Below are positions 9,701 through 17,585 of a stretch of 64,000 nt of DNA, piece after piece. Both the position numbers and the translations under genes were made by a program. The stretch is from contig NZ_KV880637.1 in the NCBI RefSeq assembly GCF_001907695.1, forward strand, positions 310,001-374,000, written 5' to 3'. This DNA comes from Thalassospira sp. TSL5-1. GTDB taxonomy: Bacteria > Pseudomonadota > Alphaproteobacteria > Rhodospirillales > Thalassospiraceae. The notes beneath the pieces were generated by a model that saw nothing but the letters and a program-made list of their open reading frames with translations, ran no database searches and was not told the DNA's origin. The stretch's first letter is position 1; each line of letters opens with the position of its first letter.

Positions 9701-9948
9701 AACCCGCCATTGATGAAAACCAGGGCCAGAAAAATACCCGACAGGCTAAAAAGATATTCAACCTGGTTTAGCTCGATCCCCAGAATATCAAAAGGTTCGC
9801 CAGCACCCCCAATGGCCTTGTTGACGATCATTTTGGGCAAATCGAGGGAATAATACAGAAACGGAAAAGACAGCACCGTAATGATCAAAAGAACGATCTG
9901 CTGAAAGCGGCTGTGGCGCCAGATATAGGCAAATACCGACTGCGGCAT
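6724..9948 (-). CDS. ABC exporter-like protein with duplicated insert and C-terminal cNMP-binding domain
   Basis: A 1074-residue protein. Residues 1-330 are a six-helix type-I ABC exporter membrane domain. An ATPase-like domain starts near 345 with Walker A GTADSGKS (380-387) and ends with Walker B ILVIDEALSAID (841-852). About 390 residues are inserted between the first ATPase half and Walker B, and they contain an approximate tandem repeat: ARPRLKEL...NLIFG...GLYEPMINMG and ARPKFHEN...NLLFG...GLYEALISLG. The usual Q-loop glutamine is absent (TAYVGPDSYLF), the signature LSGGQ reads VSQSLRQ, and the switch histidine is replaced (VIWVDGAD). Residues ~940-1060 form a cyclic-nucleotide-binding fold (GEVIVKQGEPGDAAFIV, PRSATIRA). 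It is the middle gene of an apparent three-gene unit. Substrate unknown; ATP hydrolysis is doubtful. Confidence 0.85.
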   Translation of the reverse strand: MPQSVFAYIWRHSRFQQIVLLIITVLSFPFLYYSLDLPKMIVNKAIGGAGEPFDILGIELNQVEYLFSLSGIFLALVFINGGFKYLINVYTGVMAERLLRRMRYILYERILRFPLPHFRKTSQGEIVSMITAEAEPLGGFFGEAFSLPVYQGGILITISAFIFIQDPLMGLAAVSFYPLQGYIIPKLQRRVNQLGKDRVQNIRRLSEHIGDTVSGATDIRAHNTQGYELMRYTQRMGRIFEIRKEIYFRKFFIKFLNNFIAQITPFFFYSIGGYLVIQGDLSFGALVAALAAYKDMSAPWKELLAYYQRLADAHIKYDQLYEQFELPDLDQEHELTAPLADHLKSPLDVYGVSWMDDDGTRVVENVSFNMPLPGSALLTGTADSGKSHLARLLVRLLNPSSGRIQFADVNAAQLPASFLGQRTAYVGPDSYLFHGTISDNLLYGLKHRPQIERDDDTNAGKTAAKDQGMATDDSQEETGKLLPPKLVEEVKLASPTDLPDHLTAEMFDEIKRSGNIPYDPSGQWIDYTGPGYESLEQLNSELLSLLSVVHLDRDIYRIGLFRRIDPKLRPNLSQAVLAARPRLKELLAERGLADLVEPFDINRYNDNATVGINLIFGVPVNPNYERRSFLSHPYFLGVLRDNGLYEPMINMGRNMLDLMIELFTGLPPGHEFFDRYSFISADELTEVKHMLKRIDGVAVSDIGEEDQLRLLEVAMNLTPARHRLRVMDDNFRDMVLKARPKFHENIPDDLVREIDFFDADNYTASASILDNLLFGRFAYGRAHSEERVGEVLFEIARDGGLYEALISLGLESDVGVGGSRVSQSLRQKITLVRALIKNPDILVIDEALSAIDNETRDQVVKYLTKSASDLSVIWVDGADMPSEHFSTALHMSNGKLTRRDTHEAITPDPTTDAAAITAESDIGPTEDGSIEEEVRLLRTIPLFSALDPNVIKLLAFTSPRLTYKRGEVIVKQGEPGDAAFIVISGRGEIWLTTDEAQTLKLRDVEPKEVIGEIALLVDQPRSATIRAVEDMTVLKLDKAEFLGLVRQDQAVSVQLLRVLAERLDLTTKQLSNRD

Positions 9949-9991
9949 GCACGTTTCCCGTTATACTGCAATGCCTGGCCGGGATATCCGG

Positions 9992-10771
9992 TCAGGCCAG
10001 GTCAAAGCTTTGTTCCGGCAAGATGAAGCCGCAAAAACCGTCGGCGACGGCATCGGGCTTGGCATAGGCCGGATAATGATAAAGCCACATTTTGGCTTTG
10101 ATGTCGTCGGGCAGGGTTTTTAACTGCTCGTAATGTGCATGTACACCCGATCGACGCGGCCCGAGTTCACAATCCTGAAAAATGATGTCGGCCTTGCGAT
10201 AGAAGGCCATATGGGCGTCAGGATCGAAGATCGCATCCGTTGTAATAAAAAAGCGCGTTGACCGTGTTTCGCCAAACAGCGCGTATGACAGCATTTTTCC
10301 TTCGTCAGCAATAATATGATCAACCGGTAAAATGCTGATATGTGCGTCGTGCCAGTCAAATGTACCTGTTGCTGACAGGGGTTTGACATTGAAATAGGTT
10401 TTCAGTTTCCGATCACCGTGGTCGCTGACCTCCAGCCCGCCGCGCAGGCTGTGTTCCCATAACGGGGTAATCAGGTCATCAACAAGGTAAAGATCGACGC
10501 GGTGCTGATTGAAAATAAAATAGTTGCTTAAGGCAATCCATTCGAGGCCCCCGATATGGTCCGAGTGCAGGTGGCTGATATAGATGGCGTCAAAATCCTT
10601 GGGCCATAATCCGAGGCGATGCAACGCATGGCGTGCATCTGTTCCGCAGTCAATCAGCATACGTGCCAGTTTGCCTGTATCGGTATTCGTCGTTTCCAAA
10701 ATCATATTGCTTTGGAAATTATCGGCCGCGGTGCAGAACGCTGATCCTGTCCCCGCAAACGTAAGCTTCAT
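9992..10771 (-). CDS. Metallo-beta-lactamase-fold hydrolase (RNase Z-like)
   Basis: 259 residues with the N-terminal MKLTFAGTGSAF of RNase Z/phosphodiesterase-type members, the zinc motif HLHSDH, a second histidine in PVDH, and an aspartate in the FITTDAIFD strand. LYHYP near the C-terminus can supply the last ligand histidine. AAGGGAG lies eight bases before the ATG. It precedes the ABC-cNMP gene by 43 bases on the same strand, so they may be cotranscribed. The family includes cyclic-nucleotide phosphodiesterases and tRNA 3' nucleases. The neighbour's cNMP domain makes a phosphodiesterase role tempting but unproven. Confidence 0.82.
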   Translation of the reverse strand: MKLTFAGTGSAFCTAADNFQSNMILETTNTDTGKLARMLIDCGTDARHALHRLGLWPKDFDAIYISHLHSDHIGGLEWIALSNYFIFNQHRVDLYLVDDLITPLWEHSLRGGLEVSDHGDRKLKTYFNVKPLSATGTFDWHDAHISILPVDHIIADEGKMLSYALFGETRSTRFFITTDAIFDPDAHMAFYRKADIIFQDCELGPRRSGVHAHYEQLKTLPDDIKAKMWLYHYPAYAKPDAVADGFCGFILPEQSFDLA

Positions 10772-11128
10772 TCCCCAACTCCCTTACTTTGGGAAAATCT
10801 TAGACGAGGAAGGCCCTGCAGAACCACCTTAATTTATTCAATTTTGCAGGTAACGGCGCGTTTTATCGGGCTTTGTGCCCATCTCTTTGCCAATTGCCGG
10901 TCTTTAAGGCGCAAAAATAACCTCAAAAGGCGGCATTAGGCGAAAATTTAAAGCCCAAACCAAACTTGTGCGCGTTGTTATGCCGTAACCGGCGTAACGT
11001 ATCGGCCCGGCAGGGACTCGGCTTTGATGTTGTGTGCCGGGGCGTGGGCAGGGTGCTAAAATAACACAATAAAAAAGGGTCAGCACCAATACTGGCCTGA
11101 CCCCTTTATGACATCGGAAAGAGTTTGA
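10772..11128. other. Intergenic gap with no recognisable gene
   Basis: 357 bases between accA (reading toward the left) and the hydrolase promoter side. Apart from the accA terminator at 11071-11103 I see no conserved frame, RNA fold or repeat. Short frames here lack ribosome-binding sites. Confidence 0.5.
11071..11103 (-). terminator. Terminator of accA
   Basis: Stem GGGTCAG (11077-11083) with CTGACCC (11097-11103), 13-base loop. On the minus strand it is followed by six T (A run 11071-11076). It sits 25 bases past the accA stop. Confidence 0.8.
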
Positions 11129-12088
11129 TCAGTTGATACCCTGACGCCCCATTTCCAGGAATTTGTCACGGCGGCGGGCTTTCAGAACGCCTCCTTCAAG
11201 ATCGGAAAGTTCGATCAGGGCCCTCTCGATGGCATCGCCCACTATTTTACAGGCATTTTGCGGTTCGCGCTGTGCGCCGCCCAGCGGTTCAGCAACGACT
11301 TCGTCAATGACACCAAGCTGCTGCAAATCCTGTGCTGTCAGGCGCAGGGCTTCGGCGGCTGTTTTGGCTTCGTCACCTGAACGCCACAAAATGGAGGCGC
11401 AGCCTTCGGGGGAAATGACGGAATAAATCGAGTTTTCCAGCATCAAAACGGTATTTGCCGTGGCAAGGGCTATGGCACCACCCGAACCGCCTTCGCCAAT
11501 AATGACCGAAACCAGCGGCACCTTGATGTCAAGGCAGGTTTCAATCGAGCGGGCGATGGCTTCGGACTGGCCGCGTGCTTCGGCCTCGGCCCCCGGAAAG
11601 GCACCAGCGGTATCCACAAGTGTGACAACCGGGATGTTAAACCGTTCTGCCATGCGCATCAGGCGAATGGCCTTGCGATAGCCCTCGGGTTTGGCCATGC
11701 CGAAATTGTGCTTTACACGGGTTTCGGTGTCGCGGCCCTTTTCGTGGCCGATCACCATCACACTGCGACCACGCAAACGGGCCAGACCACCAATAATGGC
11801 TTCGTCTTCACCATACAGGCGATCACCGGCCAGCGGGGTGAAATCATCAAACAGATATTTGATGTATTCCACGAAATGCGGGCGATCCGGATGGCGGGCA
11901 ACCTGGGTTTTCTGCCAAGGGGTCAAACGGCCATAGGTGCTTTGCAAAAGCTTGGTCAGTTTGTCTTGCAGGCGCGCAACTTCATCGGCAATGTTGACTT
12001 CGTCGTCATTGCCGCTTAGGTGGCGGAGCTCTTCGATCTTGCCTTCGAGTTCGGCGATCGGCTTCTCAAAATCCAGAAAATTGTGCAT
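11129..12088 (-). CDS. accA: Acetyl-CoA carboxylase carboxyltransferase alpha subunit
   Basis: 319 residues, the normal length of AccA. The N-terminus [18 protein letters not shown] is diagnostic, as are [19 protein letters not shown]-like [24 protein letters not shown], and [10 protein letters not shown], which forms part of the crotonase-fold oxyanion site. With AccD it transfers the carboxyl group from biotinylated AccB to acetyl-CoA, giving malonyl-CoA for fatty acid synthesis. It is monocistronic here, as is usual in alphaproteobacteria where accD lies elsewhere. Confidence 0.97.
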   Translation of the reverse strand: MHNFLDFEKPIAELEGKIEELRHLSGNDDEVNIADEVARLQDKLTKLLQSTYGRLTPWQKTQVARHPDRPHFVEYIKYLFDDFTPLAGDRLYGEDEAIIGGLARLRGRSVMVIGHEKGRDTETRVKHNFGMAKPEGYRKAIRLMRMAERFNIPVVTLVDTAGAFPGAEAEARGQSEAIARSIETCLDIKVPLVSVIIGEGGSGGAIALATANTVLMLENSIYSVISPEGCASILWRSGDEAKTAAEALRLTAQDLQQLGVIDEVVAEPLGGAQREPQNACKIVGDAIERALIELSDLEGGVLKARRRDKFLEMGRQGIN

Positions 12089-12252
12089 CAGGACGTCAAA
12101 TCCGGCTGGGAAACAATGGTGCGGAACATACGTGATCAGTTTGTCACGTCAAGGGGCGAGCGCAAAAAGGCGCGACAAATTCAAGATTCGACCCTATCAT
12201 TGACCAAATTGCATGAAATTGAAGCTCCGAAATTTGCCTGACGGAAATAATT

Positions 12253-12774
12253 ATGTCTACAAATCTGCATATCTCGGAATTGCTATCGCCTGATATTTCC
12301 GATTTTGACCGCCTTGTCGCGATCCTGAAAGATGCCTTTGCTTTTCAGGATGGTATCGTTAATCCTCCCAGTTCCGTTACCCGCGTTGATACCGCCGAAC
12401 TGCAATGGCGATTTGACCGTGATACCGTTCTCGTTGCGCGGGATATGAATAGTGGCGGTAGCATAATTGGCCAGGTCTGGATCGAACAAACCCCTGAAGA
12501 TGCCTATCTTTACAAGCTGTCGGTGGATAAGGCCGCTCATGGGCAGGGCATTGGCCGGGCGCTGGTGCAGGCCGCACTGGATCATGTTGCGCGCCACAGC
12601 ACAATTGCCAAGGCTCGCCTGAATGTGCGCAAGGAACTGGATGGCAATATTGCCTTCTTTCAGCGGTGTGGTTTTGCCATTACCGGCAACGGCACCCATG
12701 AAGGCTTTGATCAGCCGACCTTTTTTATCATGACCCGTGATATTCCGCCTTACGAAACGCTTTCTATCGCCTGA
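12253..12774 (+). CDS. GNAT-family N-acetyltransferase
   Basis: 173 residues with one GNAT fold: LYKLSVDKAAHGQGIGRALV contains the acetyl-CoA pyrophosphate-binding loop (QGIGRA), and the NIAFFQRCGF motif follows. Substrate not predictable; the divergent accA gene gives no clue. The 3' end overlaps the convergent HxlR gene by 25 bases. Confidence 0.85.
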   Translation: MSTNLHISELLSPDISDFDRLVAILKDAFAFQDGIVNPPSSVTRVDTAELQWRFDRDTVLVARDMNSGGSIIGQVWIEQTPEDAYLYKLSVDKAAHGQGIGRALVQAALDHVARHSTIAKARLNVRKELDGNIAFFQRCGFAITGNGTHEGFDQPTFFIMTRDIPPYETLSIA

Positions 12775-13166
12775 CGGGGCGGCGGTTTAACTGTGCCTTT
12801 GTTTTTGACAGGTGCGGTTTCGGCCGCGGCGGAGAAATAGGGAACATTCTTTTCGCCCCAGTCCTTTAACGCCAGGATGATGGCGCGCAGGCTTTCGCCC
12901 TTGGTGGTTAGGCTATATTCCACGCGCGGGGGGACTTCGGCATAAACCTCACGGTGGATAATGCCATCCTGTTCCAGCTCGCGCAGCTGGCGGGTCAGCA
13001 TGCGCTGGGTCACACCGGGCATTAACCGGCGCAGTTCGTTAAAGCGTTTGGTGCCATCAAGTAGATGAAACAGCACAACACCTTTCCATTTCCCGCCAAT
13101 CACCATCAAGGCGCCTTCAACAGGGCAGCCGGGGCTGCGGTCTGGCGGGCAGTCGAAATTTTGCAT
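12750..13166 (-). CDS. HxlR-family winged-helix regulator
   Basis: 138 residues. The HxlR signature is clear: CPVEGALMVIGGKWKGVVLF, KRFNELRRLMPGVTQRMLT and REVYAEVPPRVEYSLT. The start at 13166 is chosen because GGAGG lies six bases upstream; a longer frame has no such site. Cys5 and Cys14 in the N-terminal CPPDRSPGC segment are typical of members that respond to electrophiles, quinones or aldehydes through a cysteine. It is divergent from a quinone-oxidoreductase-type reductase (13307), which it probably represses. The extended C-terminal tail after residue ~115 is basic and of unknown use. Confidence 0.9.
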   Translation of the reverse strand: MQNFDCPPDRSPGCPVEGALMVIGGKWKGVVLFHLLDGTKRFNELRRLMPGVTQRMLTRQLRELEQDGIIHREVYAEVPPRVEYSLTTKGESLRAIILALKDWGEKNVPYFSAAAETAPVKNKGTVKPPPRQAIESVS

Positions 13167-13195
13167 TGATCCTCCAAAAATGGCAGAAAAGCCCA

Positions 13196-13239
13196 TTAGT
13201 ATACAAAATGTCACTAGTGGCTTTAATTGTGCGTACTTA
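13196..13239. promoter_or_regulatory. Candidate HxlR operator (imperfect inverted repeat)
   Basis: TTAGTATACA (13196-13205) and TGCGTACTTA (13230-13239) are inverted with 7 of 10 matches, in the 140-base gap between the HxlR gene and its divergent reductase. The GTAC-type core resembles sites bound by HxlR proteins. Unproven. Confidence 0.4.
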
Positions 13240-13306
13240 TCATGATTGTTATTATCAGGTAAGAAAGTCGCATTCGCAAATCAAACCTCGGCAAGGAGGA
13301 ATGACC

Positions 13307-14329
13307 ATGAAAGCCATTGGCTTGAAAACGGCCCGTCCAGTCACGGATGAAAACCTGTTTGAACAGACCGAGATCGAAACCCCCTGCGCAACAGGGCATG
13401 ATGTTCTGGTCAGGGTCAAAGGTGTTGCGGTGAACCCGGTAGATTTCAAAGTTCGCCGTGGCAAGGCCGATGACAGCACCTTTAAGGTGCTGGGTTGGGA
13501 CGCCGCCGGTATTGTAGAAGCGGTTGGCGACCAGGTCACGCTGTTTAAAAAGGGCGATGAGGTCTGGTATGCGGGGGATGTGACCCGTCCGGGCTCAAAC
13601 AGCGAATTGCAGCTTGTTGACGAACGGATTGCAGCCCTGAAACCCAAAAAACTGGATTTCGCAACCGCAGCTGCCCTGCCGCTGACCACCATTACGGCAT
13701 GGGAAGCCATGTTTGATCGCATGAAGATCAACCGCACTGCCTTTGAGGCCAATGCGGTCAAAAGCATTCTGATTATTAATGGTGCAGGCGGTGTGGGCTC
13801 GATTGCGATTCAATTGGCGAAAATGGCCGGTTTGCAGGTGATTGCCACGGCATCGCGCCCGGAAACCATTTCCTGGGTGACGAAAATGGGCGCGGATCAT
13901 GTGATTAATCATCACCAGCCGCTTAAGGAACAGCTTGAAGGGGCAGGCTTTGCCACCGTGGATTATGTGCTGTGCACATCTGAAACCGATGACTATTGGG
14001 ATGTGATGTGCGATCTGGTGGCACCACAGGGCCACATCGTCAGTATTACCGAGGCCAAAAACAACCATAATGTTGATTTGCTCAAGGCGAAATCGGCCAG
14101 CTTTTCCTATGAATTCATGTTTACCCGCTCGATGTTCCAGACCCCGGATATGATCGAGCAGCATAAACTGTTAACCGAAATGGCCGCCCTGGTGGATGCA
14201 GATGCGATTAAGGTTACGACCGGTGAGCATTTTGGCTCCCTGACGCCGGACAGCCTGCGCAAGGCCCATGCCGTGCTGGAAAGCGGCAAAGCAATTGGCA
14301 AGATCGTTTTTGACGGGCTTGGTGCCTGA
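13307..14329 (+). CDS. Zinc-type alcohol dehydrogenase/quinone oxidoreductase family reductase
   Basis: 340 residues of the medium-chain reductase superfamily, in the subgroup often named zinc-binding alcohol dehydrogenase family protein. GVAVNPVDFKVRRG and LGWDAAGIVEAVG mark the catalytic domain, and ILIINGAGGVGSIAIQLAK the NADPH-binding Rossmann fold. The cysteine and histidine ligands of true zinc alcohol dehydrogenases are missing, so it is probably an NADPH-dependent enone/quinone reductase. The ATG at 13307 follows AAGGAGG by seven bases. Divergent HxlR regulation suggests induction by electrophiles. Confidence 0.88.
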   Translation: MKAIGLKTARPVTDENLFEQTEIETPCATGHDVLVRVKGVAVNPVDFKVRRGKADDSTFKVLGWDAAGIVEAVGDQVTLFKKGDEVWYAGDVTRPGSNSELQLVDERIAALKPKKLDFATAAALPLTTITAWEAMFDRMKINRTAFEANAVKSILIINGAGGVGSIAIQLAKMAGLQVIATASRPETISWVTKMGADHVINHHQPLKEQLEGAGFATVDYVLCTSETDDYWDVMCDLVAPQGHIVSITEAKNNHNVDLLKAKSASFSYEFMFTRSMFQTPDMIEQHKLLTEMAALVDADAIKVTTGEHFGSLTPDSLRKAHAVLESGKAIGKIVFDGLGA

Positions 14330-14361
14330 AAGGGCGATTAACCGAATGAACGATGAAAAAG

Positions 14362-14397
14362 CCGGACCGGTGCGTTTGTGCCGGTCCGGTTTTGTTT
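14362..14397 (+). terminator. Terminator between convergent reductase and LysR genes
   Basis: Perfect 9-bp stem CCGGACCGG/CCGGTCCGG (14362-14370, 14381-14389), then TTTTGTTT. An A run on the other flank may let it also end the LysR transcript, whose stop codon overlaps the T-run. Confidence 0.87.
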
Positions 14398-15310
14398 ATC
14401 GGGTTTGGGCACTATCGCGCATAAGCTGGTAAATCCGGTCCCGTAACCAGCGATGCAGCGGGTGGGTGGTTGTGCGGTCATGCCAGACCAGGGCCATGTC
14501 AAAGCCCGGAACCGGCAGCGGCGGGGGCAGGATTTGCAGGCGGCCCTGGCGGTTTTCTGCGACCCGGCTGGGAACAAGGGCGATCATGTCACTTTGGGCA
14601 ATAATATCGGGCACGACCAGAAAACCGGGGGCTGACAGGCATACCCGGCGGTTTTTCCCCACCCCGGCCAGGGCGGCATCTGCCGGGCCTGCAAACCCAC
14701 CCCCCTCGGGCGAGACGATAACGTGGTCAAGCTGGCAAAAGGTTTCAAGGTCCAGCGTATTCTTGATGGCAGGGTGGCCGGGCCGGGCAATGGCGACATA
14801 GGTTTCATGGTACAGATGGCGCATATGCAGGGTTTCGGGCGCGGTTTCCGGCGTGGTCAGGGCCAGGTGAATGTCGCCACGCGCCATTTTATCTTCAAGC
14901 CGGGCTGTATCAATGGTGCGCCAGGACAGGCGAAGGCCCGGTGCCTCGTTTTGCAGGATGTGCAGCAAGGGCAGCAATACCGAATATTGCACATAGTCAC
15001 TGGCGGCAATGGCGATGGTTGCCGTGATGGCCGCCGGATCAAACGGGCTGGTTTCGGCAATGACACGGCGCACGGCCTCTATCGCATCATGCAGCGGAGC
15101 CTGAAGCTCCAGCGCGCGTTCCGTCGGGATCATCCCGCGCTGGGATGGCAGCAATAAAGGGTCATTTAACAGGTCGCGCAGCCGTGTCAGCCGGGCGGAA
15201 AGGGCTGGTTGGCTCAGGTTCAACCGCCGCGCGGCATGGGTGACATTGCGTTCCGCCAGCAATGTGTCGAGTGTGACCAGCAAATTCAGGTCAAGCTGTT
15301 CGATATTCAT
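14396..15310 (-). CDS. LysR-family transcriptional regulator
   Basis: 304 residues. The N-terminal helix-turn-helix reads LAERNVTHAARRLNLSQPAL, then SARLTRLRDLLNDPLLLPS; the effector domain follows from residue ~90. The start at 15310 matches the usual MNIEQLDLNLL beginning of this subgroup; the longer frame adds 19 unlikely residues. It is divergent from the flavodoxin-fold reductase at 15408 across a 97-base gap, so it should regulate that gene. The inducer is unknown. Confidence 0.9.
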   Translation of the reverse strand: MNIEQLDLNLLVTLDTLLAERNVTHAARRLNLSQPALSARLTRLRDLLNDPLLLPSQRGMIPTERALELQAPLHDAIEAVRRVIAETSPFDPAAITATIAIAASDYVQYSVLLPLLHILQNEAPGLRLSWRTIDTARLEDKMARGDIHLALTTPETAPETLHMRHLYHETYVAIARPGHPAIKNTLDLETFCQLDHVIVSPEGGGFAGPADAALAGVGKNRRVCLSAPGFLVVPDIIAQSDMIALVPSRVAENRQGRLQILPPPLPVPGFDMALVWHDRTTTHPLHRWLRDRIYQLMRDSAQTR

Positions 15311-15407
15311 TTGATTTATACCAAAACATAAAAAATTCGATTTCAACGATAGCAGAGCAATGCGCAATCATCATCCGATAATCTGACCGCTTTAAAAGGA
15401 TGACGTT

Positions 15408-16235
15408 GTGAAAAAGATTCTGATTGTCCATGCCCATCCCGAAGCCAAATCCCTGACCTGTGCGCTAAAGGATGTGGCGGTTGAAACCTTGCAGACGCAA
15501 GGACACGAGGTGCAGGTATCGGACCTTTATAAAATAGGATGGAAGGCCTGTGCCGATGCTGGTGATTTTACCGACATCACCAACCCGGACCGGTTGAAAT
15601 ACATTGCCGAATCCCGGCATGCCTTTGCGTCGGGCACGCAAAGCCCGGAAATTGAGGCCGAACAGCAAAAACTGTTATGGGCCGATGCGGTGTTATTTAC
15701 CTTTCCCCTGTGGTGGTTTAGCGCGCCTGCCATCTTAAAAGGCTGGTTTGACCGGGTCTTTACCTATGGCTTTGCCTATGGGGTGGGGGAGCATGGCGGC
15801 GAACGCTGGGGGGATCGTTATGGTGAAGGCGTGTTGGCCGGTCGGCGGGCAATGGTGATTGTGCCGATCGGCGGCCGTGCACCGCATTATAGCGACCGGG
15901 GGGTGAATGGCAGCCTGGATGATATTCTATGGCCCATCCAGCACGGAACGCTGTTTTACCCGGGATTTGAGGTGGTTCCTGCCTTTCCGGTGTATCAAAG
16001 CGACCGGATGGATGATGAAAACTGGGGCAAGGTCCGGGCGGATTTGAAAGATCGGCTGGACCAGTTATTTACCATGCCAACCATTGCTTTTCGCACCCAG
16101 AATGGCGGACATTATGACGCGCATCAACGGCTGAAGCCCGGCCTTGGTGCGGGTGCGGGGGGCACACATATTCATTTGTTACAACCCAGGGACCCGGTTG
16201 AAACGGTTCCCCGGCCTGCGCGTACCCCCCGCTAA
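15408..16235 (+). CDS. NAD(P)H:quinone oxidoreductase, flavodoxin fold
   Basis: 275 residues of the NQO1/MdaB-like group. MKKILIVHAHPEAKSLT opens the flavin-binding fold, and FPLWWFSAPAILKGWFDRVF is the conserved FAD/FMN-contact region. The GTG start is supported by AAGGA eight bases upstream. The C-terminal ~45 residues (FRTQNGGHYDAHQRLKPG) go beyond the core fold but look like part of this subfamily. Two-electron reduction of quinones or azo compounds is likely. Its neighbour is the divergent LysR regulator. Confidence 0.85.
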   Translation: MKKILIVHAHPEAKSLTCALKDVAVETLQTQGHEVQVSDLYKIGWKACADAGDFTDITNPDRLKYIAESRHAFASGTQSPEIEAEQQKLLWADAVLFTFPLWWFSAPAILKGWFDRVFTYGFAYGVGEHGGERWGDRYGEGVLAGRRAMVIVPIGGRAPHYSDRGVNGSLDDILWPIQHGTLFYPGFEVVPAFPVYQSDRMDDENWGKVRADLKDRLDQLFTMPTIAFRTQNGGHYDAHQRLKPGLGAGAGGTHIHLLQPRDPVETVPRPARTPR

Positions 16236-16252
16236 CACCTGTTACGTGCCGC

Positions 16253-17239
16253 TTATTTTCCGTCTTTGGCGGCAATAATGTCGGCCTGGTGCACCATGAC
16301 TTCGGCCTGCTTGATCGATGCTATATCGATCAGGCGGCCATCCAGGGCCACGGCACCGGCCCCTTCATTCTGCGCCTTTTCCATGGCTTCAAGAATGCGT
16401 TTTGCCTTGGTGACTTCGGCTTCTGAGGGCGAATAGACCTCGTTGGCAAGGGTAATCTGGCTGGGATGGATGGCCCATTTGCCCTCGCACCCCAGCACCA
16501 TGGCCCGGGCCGCCTGGGCACGATAACCATCGGGGTCGGAAAAATCGCCAAACGGCCCGTCAATCGGGCGCAGGCCATTGGCGCGAGCGGCTACTACCAT
16601 GCGGGCAATGGCATAATGCCACATATCGCCCCAATGATAATCACGCGGGGCATCGCCGTTTTTATCGGTCAATACGCCATAATGCGGGTTGGGCCCGCCA
16701 ATGCCGGTGGTCATCGCCTTGGTCGATGCGGCATAGTCCGCCACGCCAAAATGCAGGCTTTCATTGCGTTTCGAGGCGGCAGCAATTTCGTGAATGTTTT
16801 GCATGCCAAGGGCGGTTTCAATGATCAACTCGAACCCGATGCGTTTTTTACACCCCTTGGCGGTTTCGATCTGGGTTGCCAGCATATCCAGGGCATAAAC
16901 ATCGGATGCCGTGCCAACCTTGGGGATCATGATCAGGTCCAGGCGGTCGCCAGCCTGTTCCAGCACATCCACCACATCGCGATACATATAATGGGTATCA
17001 AGGCCGTTGATGCGCACTGATAAAACCTTGTCGCCCCAGTCGATATCATTGATGGCGGCAATAATGTTTTTGCGCGCCTGTTCCTTGTCACGCGGGGCAA
17101 CGGCATCTTCCAGATCCAGGAAAATGGCATCGGCCTTTGATTTGGCCGCTTTTTCAAAAAGTTCGATCCGGCTGCCGGGCACGGCAAGTTCGGACCGGTT
17201 CAGGCGCGCGGGTGCCGGGGTCGGTGTGGTGAAGCTCAT
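16253..17239 (-). CDS. mcl1: L-malyl-CoA/beta-methylmalyl-CoA lyase
   Basis: 328 residues of the HpcH/citrate lyase beta family. It closely resembles Rhodobacter Mcl1: NRSELAVPGSRIELFEKAA, AIFLDLEDAVAP (metal-binding acidic residues), RINGLDTHYMYRDVVD, IDGPFGDFSDPDGYRAQA and GKWAIHPSQI. The enzyme cleaves malyl-CoA to acetyl-CoA and glyoxylate, and the methyl homologue to propionyl-CoA and glyoxylate, in the ethylmalonyl-CoA pathway or related glyoxylate metabolism. The start at 17239 follows AAGGAG. It is alone; palindromic direct repeats sit just upstream. Assignment against other CoA-ester lyases rests on remembered similarity. Confidence 0.88.
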   Translation of the reverse strand: MSFTTPTPAPARLNRSELAVPGSRIELFEKAAKSKADAIFLDLEDAVAPRDKEQARKNIIAAINDIDWGDKVLSVRINGLDTHYMYRDVVDVLEQAGDRLDLIMIPKVGTASDVYALDMLATQIETAKGCKKRIGFELIIETALGMQNIHEIAAASKRNESLHFGVADYAASTKAMTTGIGGPNPHYGVLTDKNGDAPRDYHWGDMWHYAIARMVVAARANGLRPIDGPFGDFSDPDGYRAQAARAMVLGCEGKWAIHPSQITLANEVYSPSEAEVTKAKRILEAMEKAQNEGAGAVALDGRLIDIASIKQAEVMVHQADIIAAKDGK

Positions 17240-17258
17240 GTGTTTCTCCTTGCTGCAT

Positions 17259-17383
17259 TGCGCAATGGCGTCGCCAAAATGCGCAATAGCGTCAAACCTG
17301 TACCGGGGCCTGCCTGGGCAGAAAAAGCGGTCTGTTTTGTTTTTGTGCCGCTTTGATGGCCTGCATGTTAGCAATATTATTGC
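17259..17383. promoter_or_regulatory. Repeated TTGCGCAAT sites upstream of mcl1
   Basis: TGCGCAATGGCGTC (17259-17272) recurs as TGCGCAATAGCGTC (17280-17293), exactly 21 bp apart, so on the same helix face. The first copy lies in the perfect 12-bp palindrome CATTGCGCAATG. A further palindrome GCAATATTATTGC is at 17371-17383. All lie in the 346-base gap upstream of mcl1, which otherwise holds no gene. They look like a cooperative operator; the regulator is unknown. Confidence 0.5.
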
Positions 17384-17585
17384 GCCCGCGTCCAATTCGA
17401 CGTTGGTTGGAACGCGGTATTTAAGGATAGGGCACAGCAATCAGGCGTGGATCGAAATGTTGTTCCCGTTGCGCGTGAGGTTATGAATAATCGTATGAAT
17501 TTGAAACTAATGTAGGAATATTCAGGGTTTTAACCTTATATTGCCGATCCAATTTTCAGGATAAAAGCTAACGGGCCAGGATTAA

